From an uncultured Bacteroidota bacterium (GTDB lineage Bacteria > Bacteroidota > Bacteroidia > Chitinophagales > Chitinophagaceae): a stretch of DNA of 64,000 nucleotides. Location of the stretch: positions 23,664 through 87,663 of the forward strand of contig CAIRYK010000037.1 of the NCBI GenBank assembly GCA_903882805.1, written 5' to 3'. The position numbers and the translations under genes are program-made. The notes beneath the pieces are model-generated. The model did not search any database and had not been told where the DNA came from. It saw nothing but the letters and a program-made list of their open reading frames with translations. This document shows positions 36,619 to 45,422 of this stretch, in pieces (position 1 is the stretch's first letter; every line of letters starts with the position of its first letter).

Positions 36619-39042
36619 TTACTTCTTCACCAACGCCAACTCCAGCACCTGTGCCGCATCTGTAACGTAGTGAAATGAGAGGCCCTTAATATATTCTTTG
36701 TTTATTTCGTCTACATCTTTTTCGTTTTGCTTGCACATTATTATTTCCTTGATGCCGGCGCGCTTGGCTGCAAGTATTTTCTCTTTTATGCCGCCTACCG
36801 GTAGCACTATACCTCGCAGCGTTATCTCGCCGGTCATGGCAATATAGGGCTTAACTTTGCGGCCGGTAAATGCCGACGCTAACGAGGTAAGCATGGTAAT
36901 GCCGGCGCTTGGTCCGTCTTTAGGCACAGCGCCCTCCGGAACATGCACATGTATATTTTTCTCTTCAAATGCCGCATCGGCTATTTTCAAAGGCTCGGCA
37001 TGGGCGCGCAAGTAAGAGAGGGCGGTGCTTACGCTTTCCTTCATCACATTGCCTAGGTTGCCGGTAAGCGTTAGTACGCCCTTGCCTTTAGATAAAGATG
37101 TTTCTATAAACAGTATGTCGCCGCCGGCGGCTGTCCATGCCAGGCCAACCACTACTCCGGGCGGATGGCCCTTTGTGTACATATCATTGGTAAAGCGCGG
37201 TTTTCCCAGCGCTTGTTCTACTTGATCCATCGTAACGGTAGCGGGCACCTTCTCCTCCATGGCAACATGCTTGGCTACAGACCGCATCATAGCGGCCAGC
37301 AGCCTGTCCAGTTCGCGCACGCCGCTCTCGCGGGTGTACTCTTGTATAATTTTCACAATCACCTTCTCCGAAAACTTGAGCGGCGTTTTCAGCAACCCAT
37401 GTAGTTCTTTTTGTTTCGGTATAAGGTGGCGTTTGGCTATTTCCGTCTTTTCTTCCGGCGAATAGCCCGATAACTGAATAATTTCAAGACGGTCGCGCAG
37501 AGCTGGCTGTATATCGCTCAGACTGTTGGCTGTAGCAATAAACAGCACCTTAGAGAGGTCGAACTCCAGTTCCAGATAGTTATCGTAAAACGAATTATTC
37601 TGCTCAGGATCCAGTATTTCCAGCAATGCCGACGATGGGTCGCCGCGGAAGTCTTTACCCAGTTTGTCTATTTCATCGAGTATAAAAACAGGGTTAGCGC
37701 TTTTTACCTTGCGCAGCGACTGTATTATGCGGCCGGGCATAGCGCCTATATAGGTCTTGCGGTGACCGCGCAGCTCGCTTTCATCGTGCAGGCCGCCGAG
37801 GCTAAGCCGCACATACTTACGGTGTATAGCGCTGGCTATGCTTCGTCCCAGCGACGTTTTACCAATACCGGGAGGACCTACAAAGCACAATATCGGCGAT
37901 TTCATATCTCCCTTCAGTTTCAGCACTGCCAGATATTCTACAATACGGTCTTTTATCTTATCCATACCGTAGTGGTCCTCATCCAGCACCTTTTGCGCCT
38001 TTTTCAGGTCGTAGCTATCTTCGGTATATGTTTTCCACGGCAGGTCCAGCATCAGGTCCAGGTGGTTGTATATTACCGAATAGTCGGGCGTGGTGGGGTG
38101 CATGCGTTCCAGCTTCTCAATATTTTTCTTGAACAACTCTTTTGCTGCATCGGTCCATTTCACGCCTTCAGCGCGTTTTTGCAAGTCTTTTATTTCGCGT
38201 TCGTTGGGGTCGCCGCCAAGTTCTTCGCGTATCGACTTCATTTGCTGTTGCAAGAAGTATTCGCGTTGCTGACGGTCTATATCGGCGCGTGTCTTGTTGG
38301 TAATTTCATTTTTCAGCTCCACCAGTTGCAATTCCGACTGCAACAGTTGCAGCAATTTCTCAGCGCGCAGCGTTACGTCGTTTTCCTCCAGCATAGCCTG
38401 CTTTTCGGGCAGCTTTGCCGACAGATTAGAGGCCACAAAGTGCATCAAAAACGACTGCTGTTCAATATTGCGTAATACTATACCTGCTTCATTTGGAGAG
38501 TTGGGCGATTGCTGCGCTATACGCTCAGAATAATCTTTAATATTTGATATCAACGCATCGAAAGAAGCATCTTTTTGTGGATATATATCTTCGAGGTAGG
38601 AAACGCTGGCTGTGTAGTAAGGGTCGAGTTGCGTATACTCTTCTATCTTGAAGCGCATACGCCCCATAATAAAGATCGTGATGTTGCCATCGGGCATTTT
38701 TATTTGTTTCACCACTTTGGCAAGGGTACCCACTCTGTATATGTCGTCGGGGTTAGGGTCGTCGTTAGCGCTATCTCTTTGCGCTACCACGCCAATCCAC
38801 TTTCCGGATTTTTGCGCTTCGGCTATAGCTTTCACCGATTTCTCGCGCGCTACAGTAATGGGTAAAACAACATTGGGAAACAATACGGTATTACGAAGGG
38901 CTATAATAGGCAAATCTGATGGCAAGGAGTTTCTTTCCTGCTCATCCATTTCATCTTCACCAAGCGGCACAATGGGCATAAACTCCATTTCTTGCTCACT
39001 TTGGCCTAAAAACATATCTAACATTGATCTTATTTCGGACAT
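36619..39042 (-). CDS. lon: ATP-dependent Lon protease
   Basis: 807 residues. The N-terminal substrate domain starts [21 protein letters not shown]. The AAA+ module has Walker [10 protein letters not shown] near 389 and Walker [10 protein letters not shown]. The Lon protease domain has the catalytic Ser near 712 in PKDGPSAG and Lys near 755 in [14 protein letters not shown]. The dyad is intact. Lon degrades misfolded and regulatory proteins, including toxin-antitoxin antitoxins in other bacteria. A TAACTTTG box lies only five bases before the ATG, so either the leader is minimal or a downstream Met (7 or 10) is used. Confidence 0.97.
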   Translation of the reverse strand: MSEIRSMLDMFLGQSEQEMEFMPIVPLGEDEMDEQERNSLPSDLPIIALRNTVLFPNVVLPITVAREKSVKAIAEAQKSGKWIGVVAQRDSANDDPNPDDIYRVGTLAKVVKQIKMPDGNITIFIMGRMRFKIEEYTQLDPYYTASVSYLEDIYPQKDASFDALISNIKDYSERIAQQSPNSPNEAGIVLRNIEQQSFLMHFVASNLSAKLPEKQAMLEENDVTLRAEKLLQLLQSELQLVELKNEITNKTRADIDRQQREYFLQQQMKSIREELGGDPNEREIKDLQKRAEGVKWTDAAKELFKKNIEKLERMHPTTPDYSVIYNHLDLMLDLPWKTYTEDSYDLKKAQKVLDEDHYGMDKIKDRIVEYLAVLKLKGDMKSPILCFVGPPGIGKTSLGRSIASAIHRKYVRLSLGGLHDESELRGHRKTYIGAMPGRIIQSLRKVKSANPVFILDEIDKLGKDFRGDPSSALLEILDPEQNNSFYDNYLELEFDLSKVLFIATANSLSDIQPALRDRLEIIQLSGYSPEEKTEIAKRHLIPKQKELHGLLKTPLKFSEKVIVKIIQEYTRESGVRELDRLLAAMMRSVAKHVAMEEKVPATVTMDQVEQALGKPRFTNDMYTKGHPPGVVVGLAWTAAGGDILFIETSLSKGKGVLTLTGNLGNVMKESVSTALSYLRAHAEPLKIADAAFEEKNIHVHVPEGAVPKDGPSAGITMLTSLASAFTGRKVKPYIAMTGEITLRGIVLPVGGIKEKILAAKRAGIKEIIMCKQNEKDVDEINKEYIKGLSFHYVTDAAQVLELALVKK

Positions 39043-39047
39043 TATGA

Positions 39048-39074
39048 CAAAGTTACTTCCTATTTAGTTACAAA
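39048..39074 (-). promoter_or_regulatory. Promoter candidate of lon
   Basis: Minus strand: TTTG (39071-39074), 15-base spacer, TAACTTTG (39048-39055), five bases from the annotated ATG. The spacer is short. Confidence 0.45.
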
Positions 39075-39204
39075 TAAAGTAGGTAAAGATAATGGTCAAT
39101 ACTTATGCCAAAAGCAAAGACGCTGTAATTTTTGCAGCATATTACGCAACCAAAATGAACAGCCTGCGCTTAATCTCTAAAAAGAAGTTATCTGTGCATT
39201 GTTC

Positions 39205-39212
39205 TATCTTTG
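39205..39212 (+). promoter_or_regulatory. -7 element before the OMP gene
   Basis: TATCTTTG, exact match to TAnnTTTG, 13 bases before the ATG at 39226. No good -33 element is seen. Confidence 0.5.
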
Positions 39213-39225
39213 CCCAAACAAGGAT

Positions 39226-40002
39226 ATGAACCTTAAATCCATAGTATTGCTTTTTGCTGCAGGCGTAGCATATACAACAACAACATTTGCAGCGCCAATA
39301 GCCGCAGATACTACCAAAGCATCGCAAACGGGGCTACCCATCAGAAAACTGTATGTAGGTACCGCTTTCGATGGCGCTATTTTCTCTACGGCGCTCGTAG
39401 ACAAAACTGATGCAAGCCTGATTCTGCCTGCGCCAGGAGGGCCTATTCCCTCTACCAAAACCCCGGTCTGGACGCCCCTGCGTTTTTCGCTTTTCTTAAA
39501 TATAGGATTTACTTTCAATTACAACTTCAACCGACATATTGGCATATTTACAGGCATAGACGTAAAAAACATAGGCTACATAGAAGAAACCGAAAACGAC
39601 CAAATGGTAAAACGTCGGAGCTATAATGCCGGAGCGCCGCTGGGCATACGTATAGGCAATATGGGCAAAAACAATGCGGCCTTTTTTATAGGCGGCGGCA
39701 TAGACTATACCATAAACTATAAAGAGAAACGCTTCCTGAACCGCAACGAAAAATATGTGTACACTGAATGGTTCAGCTCTCGCACACCTACCTATATGCC
39801 GTATGTTTTTGCAGGAGTGTCGAACAAAAAAGGCTTGTCGCTAAAGGTGCAATACTACCCCAACGACTTCCTGAATCCGCGCCCCGGCGAAATGCGCAAA
39901 AATGTACGGATATTGGCCTTAAGTCTGGGATTCAATCTGCATCTGGATAAAGAGCCCGACTTTAAGTTTCCGCAGAAACCCACCCAAACAATAGCGTTGT
40001 AA
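39226..40002 (+). CDS. Outer-membrane beta-barrel protein (PorT-like fold)
   Basis: 258 residues from the ATG at 39226 (MNLKSIVLLFAAGVAYTTTTFA signal peptide); an upstream TTG in frame is not needed. The mature part shows alternating aromatic strands typical of eight-stranded barrels: LRFSLFLNIGFTFNYNF, IGIFTGIDVKNIGYIE, PLGIRIGNMGKNNAAFFIGGGIDYTINYKE, MPYVFAGVSNKKGLSLKVQYYP, ILALSLGFNLHL. This matches the outer membrane protein beta-barrel families of Bacteroidota; a specific role is not known. The SpoU methylase gene follows after 39 bases. Confidence 0.8.
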   Translation: MNLKSIVLLFAAGVAYTTTTFAAPIAADTTKASQTGLPIRKLYVGTAFDGAIFSTALVDKTDASLILPAPGGPIPSTKTPVWTPLRFSLFLNIGFTFNYNFNRHIGIFTGIDVKNIGYIEETENDQMVKRRSYNAGAPLGIRIGNMGKNNAAFFIGGGIDYTINYKEKRFLNRNEKYVYTEWFSSRTPTYMPYVFAGVSNKKGLSLKVQYYPNDFLNPRPGEMRKNVRILALSLGFNLHLDKEPDFKFPQKPTQTIAL

Positions 40003-40041
40003 AACTCTGGCGCATGAAGCGCAGGCGCAAAATATTACAGC

Positions 40042-40566
40042 ATGACAAAGAAGAAAACAATGGACGAACTGGGCCGTATAAGCCCCGAAGAAAGCAAGGG
40101 CGCAACCAAACACCCTATAATTGTAATACTAGACGATGTGCGCAGCATGCACAATGTAGGGTCTACATTCCGCACCTGCGATGCGTTTGCGGTTACCGCT
40201 CTGTACTTGTGCGGCTACACGCCCACCCCGCCCCACCGCGACATAAATAAAACAGCGCTGGGAGCTACCGAAACCGTACACTGGCAACACTTCAGCAGCG
40301 CGGTAGAAGCTATAGGCTTTGCGCGCCAGCAAGGTTACAAAGTAATGGCGGTAGAGCAGGCGCACAATAGCCTGAGCCTAAATAGGCTCAACTGGCATAC
40401 AGAACCATTGGCCCTAGTGTTTGGTAATGAGGTAACTGGCGTTAGCGATGAGGGGCTGAAAGCTGCCGACGGCTGCCTGGAGATACCCCAATGGGGCGCC
40501 AAACATTCGCTCAACATATCGGTAAGCGTGGGCGTAACGCTGTGGGAAATGGTGCGCAACAGCTAG
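40042..40566 (+). CDS. SpoU/TrmH family RNA 2'-O-methyltransferase
   Basis: 174 residues, a minimal SPOUT enzyme without an N-terminal substrate domain. The three family motifs are present: motif 1 DDVRSMHNVGSTFRTCDAF, motif 2 LALVFGNEVTGVSDEGL, motif 3 IPQWGAKHSLNISVSVGVTLWE. These build the trefoil knot that binds S-adenosylmethionine. The target is a ribose 2'-OH of tRNA or rRNA; the precise nucleotide cannot be deduced. It lies just downstream of the barrel protein gene. Confidence 0.92.
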   Translation: MTKKKTMDELGRISPEESKGATKHPIIVILDDVRSMHNVGSTFRTCDAFAVTALYLCGYTPTPPHRDINKTALGATETVHWQHFSSAVEAIGFARQQGYKVMAVEQAHNSLSLNRLNWHTEPLALVFGNEVTGVSDEGLKAADGCLEIPQWGAKHSLNISVSVGVTLWEMVRNS

Positions 40567-40682
40567 CACCCACATTCAGCTACATTGTCTGAACTACACA
40601 TTAACAGGTAACAAAACATTAATTACCTTTATACAGGCAATGCGACAATGGAAAGGTCATGTTTTGCCTTAAACAATACAAT

Positions 40683-41180
40683 ATGGAAAACGGGAAAAGT
40701 AAGAGTATCGTTAAAAAAATAATGATCGGATTGCTGGGAGCATTGGTAGTTATCCAGTTCATTCATCCTGCAAAAAATGCAAATGCAGAGGTTACTGCAA
40801 TGGATATTACTAAAATGTATGCCGTGCCCGACAGCGTGCAACTTGTGCTGAAAAAGGCATGCGCCGACTGCCATAGCAACAATACCGTATACCCTTGGTA
40901 CAACAATATTCAGCCCGTAGCATGGTGGCTCAACGACCATATTGAAGAAGGAAAGGAAGAACTAAACTTGTCTGAGTTTGGGAAACGCCCACTGGCAAGG
41001 CAAGCAAAAAAGCTAAAGAAACTCGCGAAAGAAGTAGAAGAAGGTGAAATGCCGATGGAAAGCTATACATGGATACACAAAGACGCCAAACTAACCGAAG
41101 CAGAAAAACAGATGCTTGTAAACTGGGCCAGAACGTTGTCGGACGAAATTGCAGCTAAAGCGCCGCAAGAAGTAAAATAA
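40683..41180 (+). CDS. Haem-binding domain protein (Haem_bd, c-type CxxCH)
   Basis: 165 residues from the ATG at 40683. An N-terminal membrane anchor (KKIMIGLLGALVVIQFIHP) is followed by the Haem_bd domain: CADCHSNNTVYPWYNNIQPVAWWLNDHI with the haem-attachment motif C-x2-C-H, then HIEEGKEELNLSEF and a C-terminal helical part ending LTEAEKQMLVNWARTLSDE. It is a periplasmic, probably membrane-tethered c-type cytochrome-like protein. Its maturation would need the Ccm system encoded 14 kb away (CcmE, CcmF). Its electron-transfer partner is unknown. Confidence 0.88.
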   Translation: MENGKSKSIVKKIMIGLLGALVVIQFIHPAKNANAEVTAMDITKMYAVPDSVQLVLKKACADCHSNNTVYPWYNNIQPVAWWLNDHIEEGKEELNLSEFGKRPLARQAKKLKKLAKEVEEGEMPMESYTWIHKDAKLTEAEKQMLVNWARTLSDEIAAKAPQEVK

Positions 41181-41290
41181 TCGAGGGCGTCGCTATCAAT
41201 TTAATTTGCAATAACTGCTTATGCGTAGTAATTTTGTTACGTTACCAGTATTAGCAGTTTTTTTATACCTTTTTTTAAAGTACATTTTTC

Positions 41291-41980
41291 ATGAAACAAA
41301 TCAGGTATTTTCTGTTTGTGTGCGTAGTTGCCATCGGCGCCTTTACCACCCTTTTCTATTCCTCTTGCCGTAAAGACTTTTGCATTGGGGTTACCTGTTA
41401 CAATATGGGGTATTGCTCCGGTGGAAATTGCGTATGCCCATCGGGATATACCGGCAACCAATGCCAATACGAAACACAAACAACAATCAATTACACCAAC
41501 AACACTTTTACGCCAATATATATTACTGTAGACGGCGTTCAATCTACAATCCCTGTGGGTGGACAACTGAGCTATCAGGGTACTCCGGGCTCAATGATAT
41601 CGGCTACAGCCCGCACATCAGGCACAACGTCTTCAGGTAATGTAGTAGGTGAAACCATTAACTGGGATCTTGTAGACTATTTCCCATCCGCAGGCTCAGG
41701 TACATCATACGTCGACCTCAATGTATCGCCCACCTACTTCTATCTAAAATTATCCAACAGCAGTGGTTATGACATCAATAAAGTTTATGTTAACTATGGT
41801 CTGTCTTCCCAAACACTGGATAATATCACGGTTTACAATACCGGTTACACCTACGGAATTGGATACTATCGAGCATATACAAACTCAAATATCTACCTTA
41901 CTTCTGGCTCACACAGTTGGAGTTATGACATTTACCTTTCATTTACAACTAATCAATCTTATACTTTCAACGCCTATTAG
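41291..41980 (+). CDS. Lipoprotein with EGF-like domain
   Basis: 229 residues. The SPII signal has lipobox YSSC (Cys near 26). Directly after the anchor is an EGF-like module (CIGVTCYNMGYCSGGNCVCPSGYTGNQC, six Cys, here spanning about 31-58). The remaining ~170 residues are Thr/Ser/Tyr-rich beta structure without a recognised domain. It is likely displayed on the outer membrane surface; function unknown. It shares a long convergent hairpin terminator with the next gene. Confidence 0.75.
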   Translation: MKQIRYFLFVCVVAIGAFTTLFYSSCRKDFCIGVTCYNMGYCSGGNCVCPSGYTGNQCQYETQTTINYTNNTFTPIYITVDGVQSTIPVGGQLSYQGTPGSMISATARTSGTTSSGNVVGETINWDLVDYFPSAGSGTSYVDLNVSPTYFYLKLSNSSGYDINKVYVNYGLSSQTLDNITVYNTGYTYGIGYYRAYTNSNIYLTSGSHSWSYDIYLSFTTNQSYTFNAY

Positions 41981-42000
41981 AAGGCTAACAGCTATCTTGC

Positions 42001-42045
42001 TTAATAAATAAAGGTCGGCATAGTGCGCCGACCTTTATTTATTAA
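42001..42045. terminator. Bidirectional terminator, 19-bp stem
   Basis: Perfect stem 42001-42019 with 42027-42045, seven-base loop. Its AT-rich ends give TTTATTTATTAA on the plus strand and the same on the minus strand, so it can serve both convergent lipoprotein genes. Confidence 0.8.
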
Positions 42046-42059
42046 TACAATTTCAAACA

Positions 42060-42599
42060 TTACTGAGCAACCGGCGCCGCGCTTTCTAATCCTGCAGCTA
42101 TTGTAGCTTCTTTATAGTTCTTCCAGTCGGTTTTAGGATTGGCAATGCGTTGCGTACTTGTTATTACTACTGTACGGAAGGTTTGCGTACCCGGATATGC
42201 AGGCAAAGTGCCATCGGAGTTTTGTACATAAATACTGAAACCTCCATTATAAAAATTGAATACTGTCGATGTTTTTCCTGAAATATCCGGTAGGTTTGTC
42301 CAGTCGGTAGTACCATACTTCTTAAACACTTCTACTATTCCCGAGTTTACAACGCTGTTAGTTATTGTTGCCAGGCTAAAATCTGCATAATAGTAATTGC
42401 CGTTCTGCGACCATGCAGTTACAGTAAACGGCGCCGAACCCACCACATTGGCGTTTGTGCCGTCTACGCCATTTGCTCCGGCTGCTCCGGTTTGCCCCTG
42501 TGGACCCTGAACGCCTTGCGGACCCTGTGGGCCGGTTTTTGTGCACGCTGCGCTAAACATAACTACTGCTGCAGCAAGAAGAAGAACTGATTTTCTCAT
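42060..42599 (-). CDS. Lipoprotein with collagen-like repeat
   Basis: 179 residues. The SPII signal ends at lipobox SAAC (Cys near 19). A short collagen-like Gly-x-y stretch follows (GPQGPQGVQGPQGQTGAAGANG, about 23-47), then a globular beta-rich domain of about 130 residues (FTVTAWSQNGNYYYADF ... TQTFRTVVITSTQR). This layout, an anchor plus collagen-like stalk plus head, is common among Bacteroidota surface lipoproteins and suggests trimerisation. Function unknown. Confidence 0.8.
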   Translation of the reverse strand: MRKSVLLLAAAVVMFSAACTKTGPQGPQGVQGPQGQTGAAGANGVDGTNANVVGSAPFTVTAWSQNGNYYYADFSLATITNSVVNSGIVEVFKKYGTTDWTNLPDISGKTSTVFNFYNGGFSIYVQNSDGTLPAYPGTQTFRTVVITSTQRIANPKTDWKNYKEATIAAGLESAAPVAQ

Positions 42600-42779
42600 G
42601 ATTGATGATTAATGTTGTCGCCCCTACGACAACCTGTTTCTGATAAAGCGGCGAGGAGTTATGCCCGTAATGAAGCAACCGCCACTTGCATTGTTTCAAA
42701 TTTTATGCCAATAATCCTTGCGTTAGCTGCATTTAGCCACCCAAAACGCTAATGAAATCTTAAATAGCCTTTCAACGAA

Positions 42780-43703
42780 TTATTGAGGGTACATTTCGCT
42801 ATCCTTAAACCTGGGGTGGAATCGCTCCAGCGTTTGCCGGAGATAGGTGCGATCGAGGTGCGTGTATATTTCTGTGGTGGTAATGCTTTTATGCCCCATC
42901 ATTTCTTGCACTGCTCTCAGGTCGGCGCCACCCTCCACAAGGTGGGTGGCAAACGAGTGGCGCAGTGTGTGTGGATGCACTGCCTGAGCAATTCCTGCGC
43001 TCAGCGCAAGATCTCGAATGATGTAAAAAACCATTACCCGCGACAGAGCCCCTCCCCTGCGATTGATAAACAAAATGTCTTCCCCCTTTTTGTTGCCCTG
43101 CGGCATCAGCGGCCGTATATGCTCCAGATATATTTGTATATATTTTATAGCTGCTCCGCCAATTGGCGCCAGCCGTTCCTTATTTCCCTTTCCTAATACC
43201 TTTATAAAACCCACATCCAGGTAAAGATCAGAAAGGCGGAGATTGATCAATTCGCTCACGCGCAAACCACAACTATACATTGTCTCCAGCATCGCCCGGT
43301 TGCGCTGGCCTTCTGGCTGGCTATGATCTATAGCGCTAAACAGCGCGTCTATATCGGCTATGCTCAGCACATGCGGCAGCGGCCTCCGCGTTTTAGGCGC
43401 TTCCAGAAGTTCGGTAGGGTCACTTTTTAATACCTCCTCGAGCGTCAGGTACCTGAAAAAAGATTTTACCCCGCTCAATACCCGCGCCTGTGTGCCTGCC
43501 GATAGCTCGAGCTCGTTGAGCCGAATCATAAACGACTGCAGATGTTCCAATTGCAGCTGACCGATGCCTGTTCCCGCAAAGGCATCATCTACATGGTCGC
43601 GTAGCATGGCCACATCGTGCAAGTATGCCTCGATTGTATTATCAGACATCGACCGCTCTAATTGAAGATAGGCTTTAAATCCCTTTAAAAATGATTCCCA
43701 CAT
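42780..43703 (-). CDS. xerD: Tyrosine recombinase XerD
   Basis: 307 residues. The N-terminal SAM-like core-binding domain (about 1-95; FLKGFKAYLQLERSMSDNTIEAYLHD) precedes the catalytic domain with the R-K-H-R-H-Y set: SCGLRVSELINLRL, VLGKGNKERLAP, HTLRHSFATHLVEGG and MMGHKSITTTEIYTHLD, where the last Tyr is the nucleophile. The length and the YTHL motif fit XerC/XerD rather than a mobile-element integrase, and the divergent neighbour aroQ is a conserved arrangement in Bacteroidota. It resolves chromosome dimers at dif with its partner. Confidence 0.93.
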   Translation of the reverse strand: MWESFLKGFKAYLQLERSMSDNTIEAYLHDVAMLRDHVDDAFAGTGIGQLQLEHLQSFMIRLNELELSAGTQARVLSGVKSFFRYLTLEEVLKSDPTELLEAPKTRRPLPHVLSIADIDALFSAIDHSQPEGQRNRAMLETMYSCGLRVSELINLRLSDLYLDVGFIKVLGKGNKERLAPIGGAAIKYIQIYLEHIRPLMPQGNKKGEDILFINRRGGALSRVMVFYIIRDLALSAGIAQAVHPHTLRHSFATHLVEGGADLRAVQEMMGHKSITTTEIYTHLDRTYLRQTLERFHPRFKDSEMYPQ

Positions 43704-43823
43704 TGCGCTAACTCTGTAAAGTTAGGCATTACCTACATTGTAGCTTACAAAAAACAATAGCTGTTTACCAGATCGAGCGCTGCCCGGGCCTAAAATGGCG
43801 GCAGATTTTATTATATTGCAGCC

Positions 43824-44255
43824 ATGCTTCGTCTGGCAATTATTAATGGTCCTAATCTGAACTTACTTGGCGTTAGAGAGCCGGAAATATATGGCAACAC
43901 TACCTTTGAAGATTACCTTGCCATGCTCGACGATAGATTCCTCTCAGTTGAGTTGCAATATTTTCAGAGTAATGTGGAAGGTGAGCTAATCAATTTTTTA
44001 CATACCCTCCGCGGCAAGGTTCATGGCATTATTCTCAATGCCGGCGGCTACACCCACACAAGCATAGCCATTGCCGACGCCATTGCAGCTATTAATATTC
44101 CGGTTGTAGAAGTACATATCTCTAATGTATATGCGAGAGAGGAATATCGTAAAACATCTTACATAGCTTCAAAATGCGTAGGATCGATAACAGGGTTAGG
44201 CATAAATGGATACTCACTCGCTATCCGGCATTTTATAGATTCTTCAGAACAATAA
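43824..44255 (+). CDS. aroQ: 3-dehydroquinate dehydratase, type II
   Basis: 143 residues, the usual size. NGPNLNLLGVREPEIYG includes the flexible lid with the catalytic Arg/Tyr region; ILNAGGYTHTSIAIADAI and VEVHISNVYAREEYRKTSYIA contain the catalytic His and conserved Asn/Ser/Arg residues. It dehydrates 3-dehydroquinate to 3-dehydroshikimate in the shikimate pathway as a dodecamer. It is divergent from xerD, with 120 bases between them. Confidence 0.96.
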   Translation: MLRLAIINGPNLNLLGVREPEIYGNTTFEDYLAMLDDRFLSVELQYFQSNVEGELINFLHTLRGKVHGIILNAGGYTHTSIAIADAIAAINIPVVEVHISNVYAREEYRKTSYIASKCVGSITGLGINGYSLAIRHFIDSSEQ

Positions 44256-44344
44256 ACCGCTAATCTTAGCGATGCACAGAAATAGGGGCATAATAACGTA
44301 ATTCCGAGGTGATAGCGGAAAAAGCTAATGAAAATCGGCTACTA

Positions 44345-45280
44345 TTATACCCCTCTGAAACCGCGTAAAAACGCCTCTACGTCCATGCGTGTCTTACCTT
44401 CCAGTTGCACATCTTCGGCATACACCCAGCCATTAGCTGCTGCAAACCTAAGGTACGTTTCGTTATCGGTGTCGTAGCTACCGGGTGTTGCATCGTGCGC
44501 TTCTTCGCGATAATCTGAGCTAAAAATCTTCAATGTCTTATCGCCAAGCATAGTGTATGCCCCGGGCATGGGCGCGAGGCCTCTTATGAAATCATCTATT
44601 TCCTTTACCGGTTTATTCCAGTCTATAAGCATGTGATGTCTGAATATTTTTGGTGCGTACTTAATTTGGGTTTCTTCTACTGCCGCTTGCGGCGTTTCTT
44701 GTATCAGGCCGGCTGCCAGACCCTTTACTGTTTCTACCAGCAGTGCAGCGCCGGCAATCATAAGCTTATCGTGCAACGACCCCGCGTTCTCCTTAGTGGC
44801 TATATGTATTCTATCCTGCAATAAAATGTCTCCGGTGTCTATCTCATGTTTTAGCTTAAAGGTGGTTACTCCGGTTTCCGCTTCGCCATTTATTATTGCC
44901 CAGTTTATGGGCGCTGCGCCTCTGTATTGCGGCAGCAACGATCCATGCACATTGATCGTGCCCATTGGGGGCATATTCCACACAGCTTCCGGCATCATTC
45001 TGAAGGCGACAACTACCTGAAGATCTGCTTTCAGATTACGTAACTGATCCAAAAATTCGGGATTCTTCATTTTCTCAGGCTGCAATACCAGCAGTCCTTT
45101 TGTGAGCGCATACTTTTTTACTGCCGACTGCTGTATGTACTTACCACGACCAGCCGGTTTATCGGGAGCGGTAACAACCGCCACAACGTTAGCGCCGGCA
45201 TTAATAAGCGCATCAAGCGACGCCACCGCAAAATCGGGAGTGCCAAAATAAATTATCCGTAACTGTTCAAAAGTTTTCAT
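44345..45280 (-). CDS. fmt: Methionyl-tRNA formyltransferase
   Basis: 311 residues from the ATG at 45280 (MKTFEQLRIIYFGTPDFA). The formyltransferase domain contains GTPDFAV, INVHGSLLPQYRGAAPINWAIINGE with the catalytic Asn-His pair, and ETGVTTFKLKHEIDTGDIL with the catalytic Asp. The C-terminal OB-like domain (about 205-311) binds the tRNA acceptor stem. It formylates initiator Met-tRNA. A consensus promoter ends nine bases before the ATG, so the leader is extremely short. Confidence 0.95.
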   Translation of the reverse strand: MKTFEQLRIIYFGTPDFAVASLDALINAGANVVAVVTAPDKPAGRGKYIQQSAVKKYALTKGLLVLQPEKMKNPEFLDQLRNLKADLQVVVAFRMMPEAVWNMPPMGTINVHGSLLPQYRGAAPINWAIINGEAETGVTTFKLKHEIDTGDILLQDRIHIATKENAGSLHDKLMIAGAALLVETVKGLAAGLIQETPQAAVEETQIKYAPKIFRHHMLIDWNKPVKEIDDFIRGLAPMPGAYTMLGDKTLKIFSSDYREEAHDATPGSYDTDNETYLRFAAANGWVYAEDVQLEGKTRMDVEAFLRGFRGV

Positions 45281-45289
45281 CAAAGGCAA

Positions 45290-45317
45290 CAAAGCTAAGC
45301 TTAATAGCTTTATACAA
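45290..45317 (-). promoter_or_regulatory. Promoter of fmt
   Basis: Minus strand: TTG (45315-45317), 17-base spacer, TAGCTTTG (45290-45297), then nine bases to the ATG. Confidence 0.7.
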
Positions 45318-45354
45318 GATTAGCAGAACGCTAAAATATCCAAAAATATATGGA

Positions 45355-45404
45355 GCAATAAGCAAGCCTGTAGCCATTTGCAGAACTAAAGGCTTACTTA
45401 TTGC
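45355..45404 (-). terminator. Terminator after the first TMTC-like gene
   Basis: Stem of 15 positions with one mismatch (45390-45404 with 45355-45369) and a 20-base loop, 19 bases after the stop at 45423. An AT-rich tail follows on the minus strand, with a run of five T a few bases on. Confidence 0.6.
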
Positions 45405-45422
45405 CTCTATTTTTTGCTAATA

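Noticed and set aside
36619..39042. Functional link of Lon with the two toxin-antitoxin systems
   Set aside because: Lon degrades antitoxins in other bacteria, but it is a housekeeping gene and its proximity here carries no specific evidence.
42780..43703. Phage or transposon integrase
   Set aside because: Length, motifs and the divergent aroQ neighbour fit the housekeeping recombinase XerD; no attachment site or mobile genes are near.
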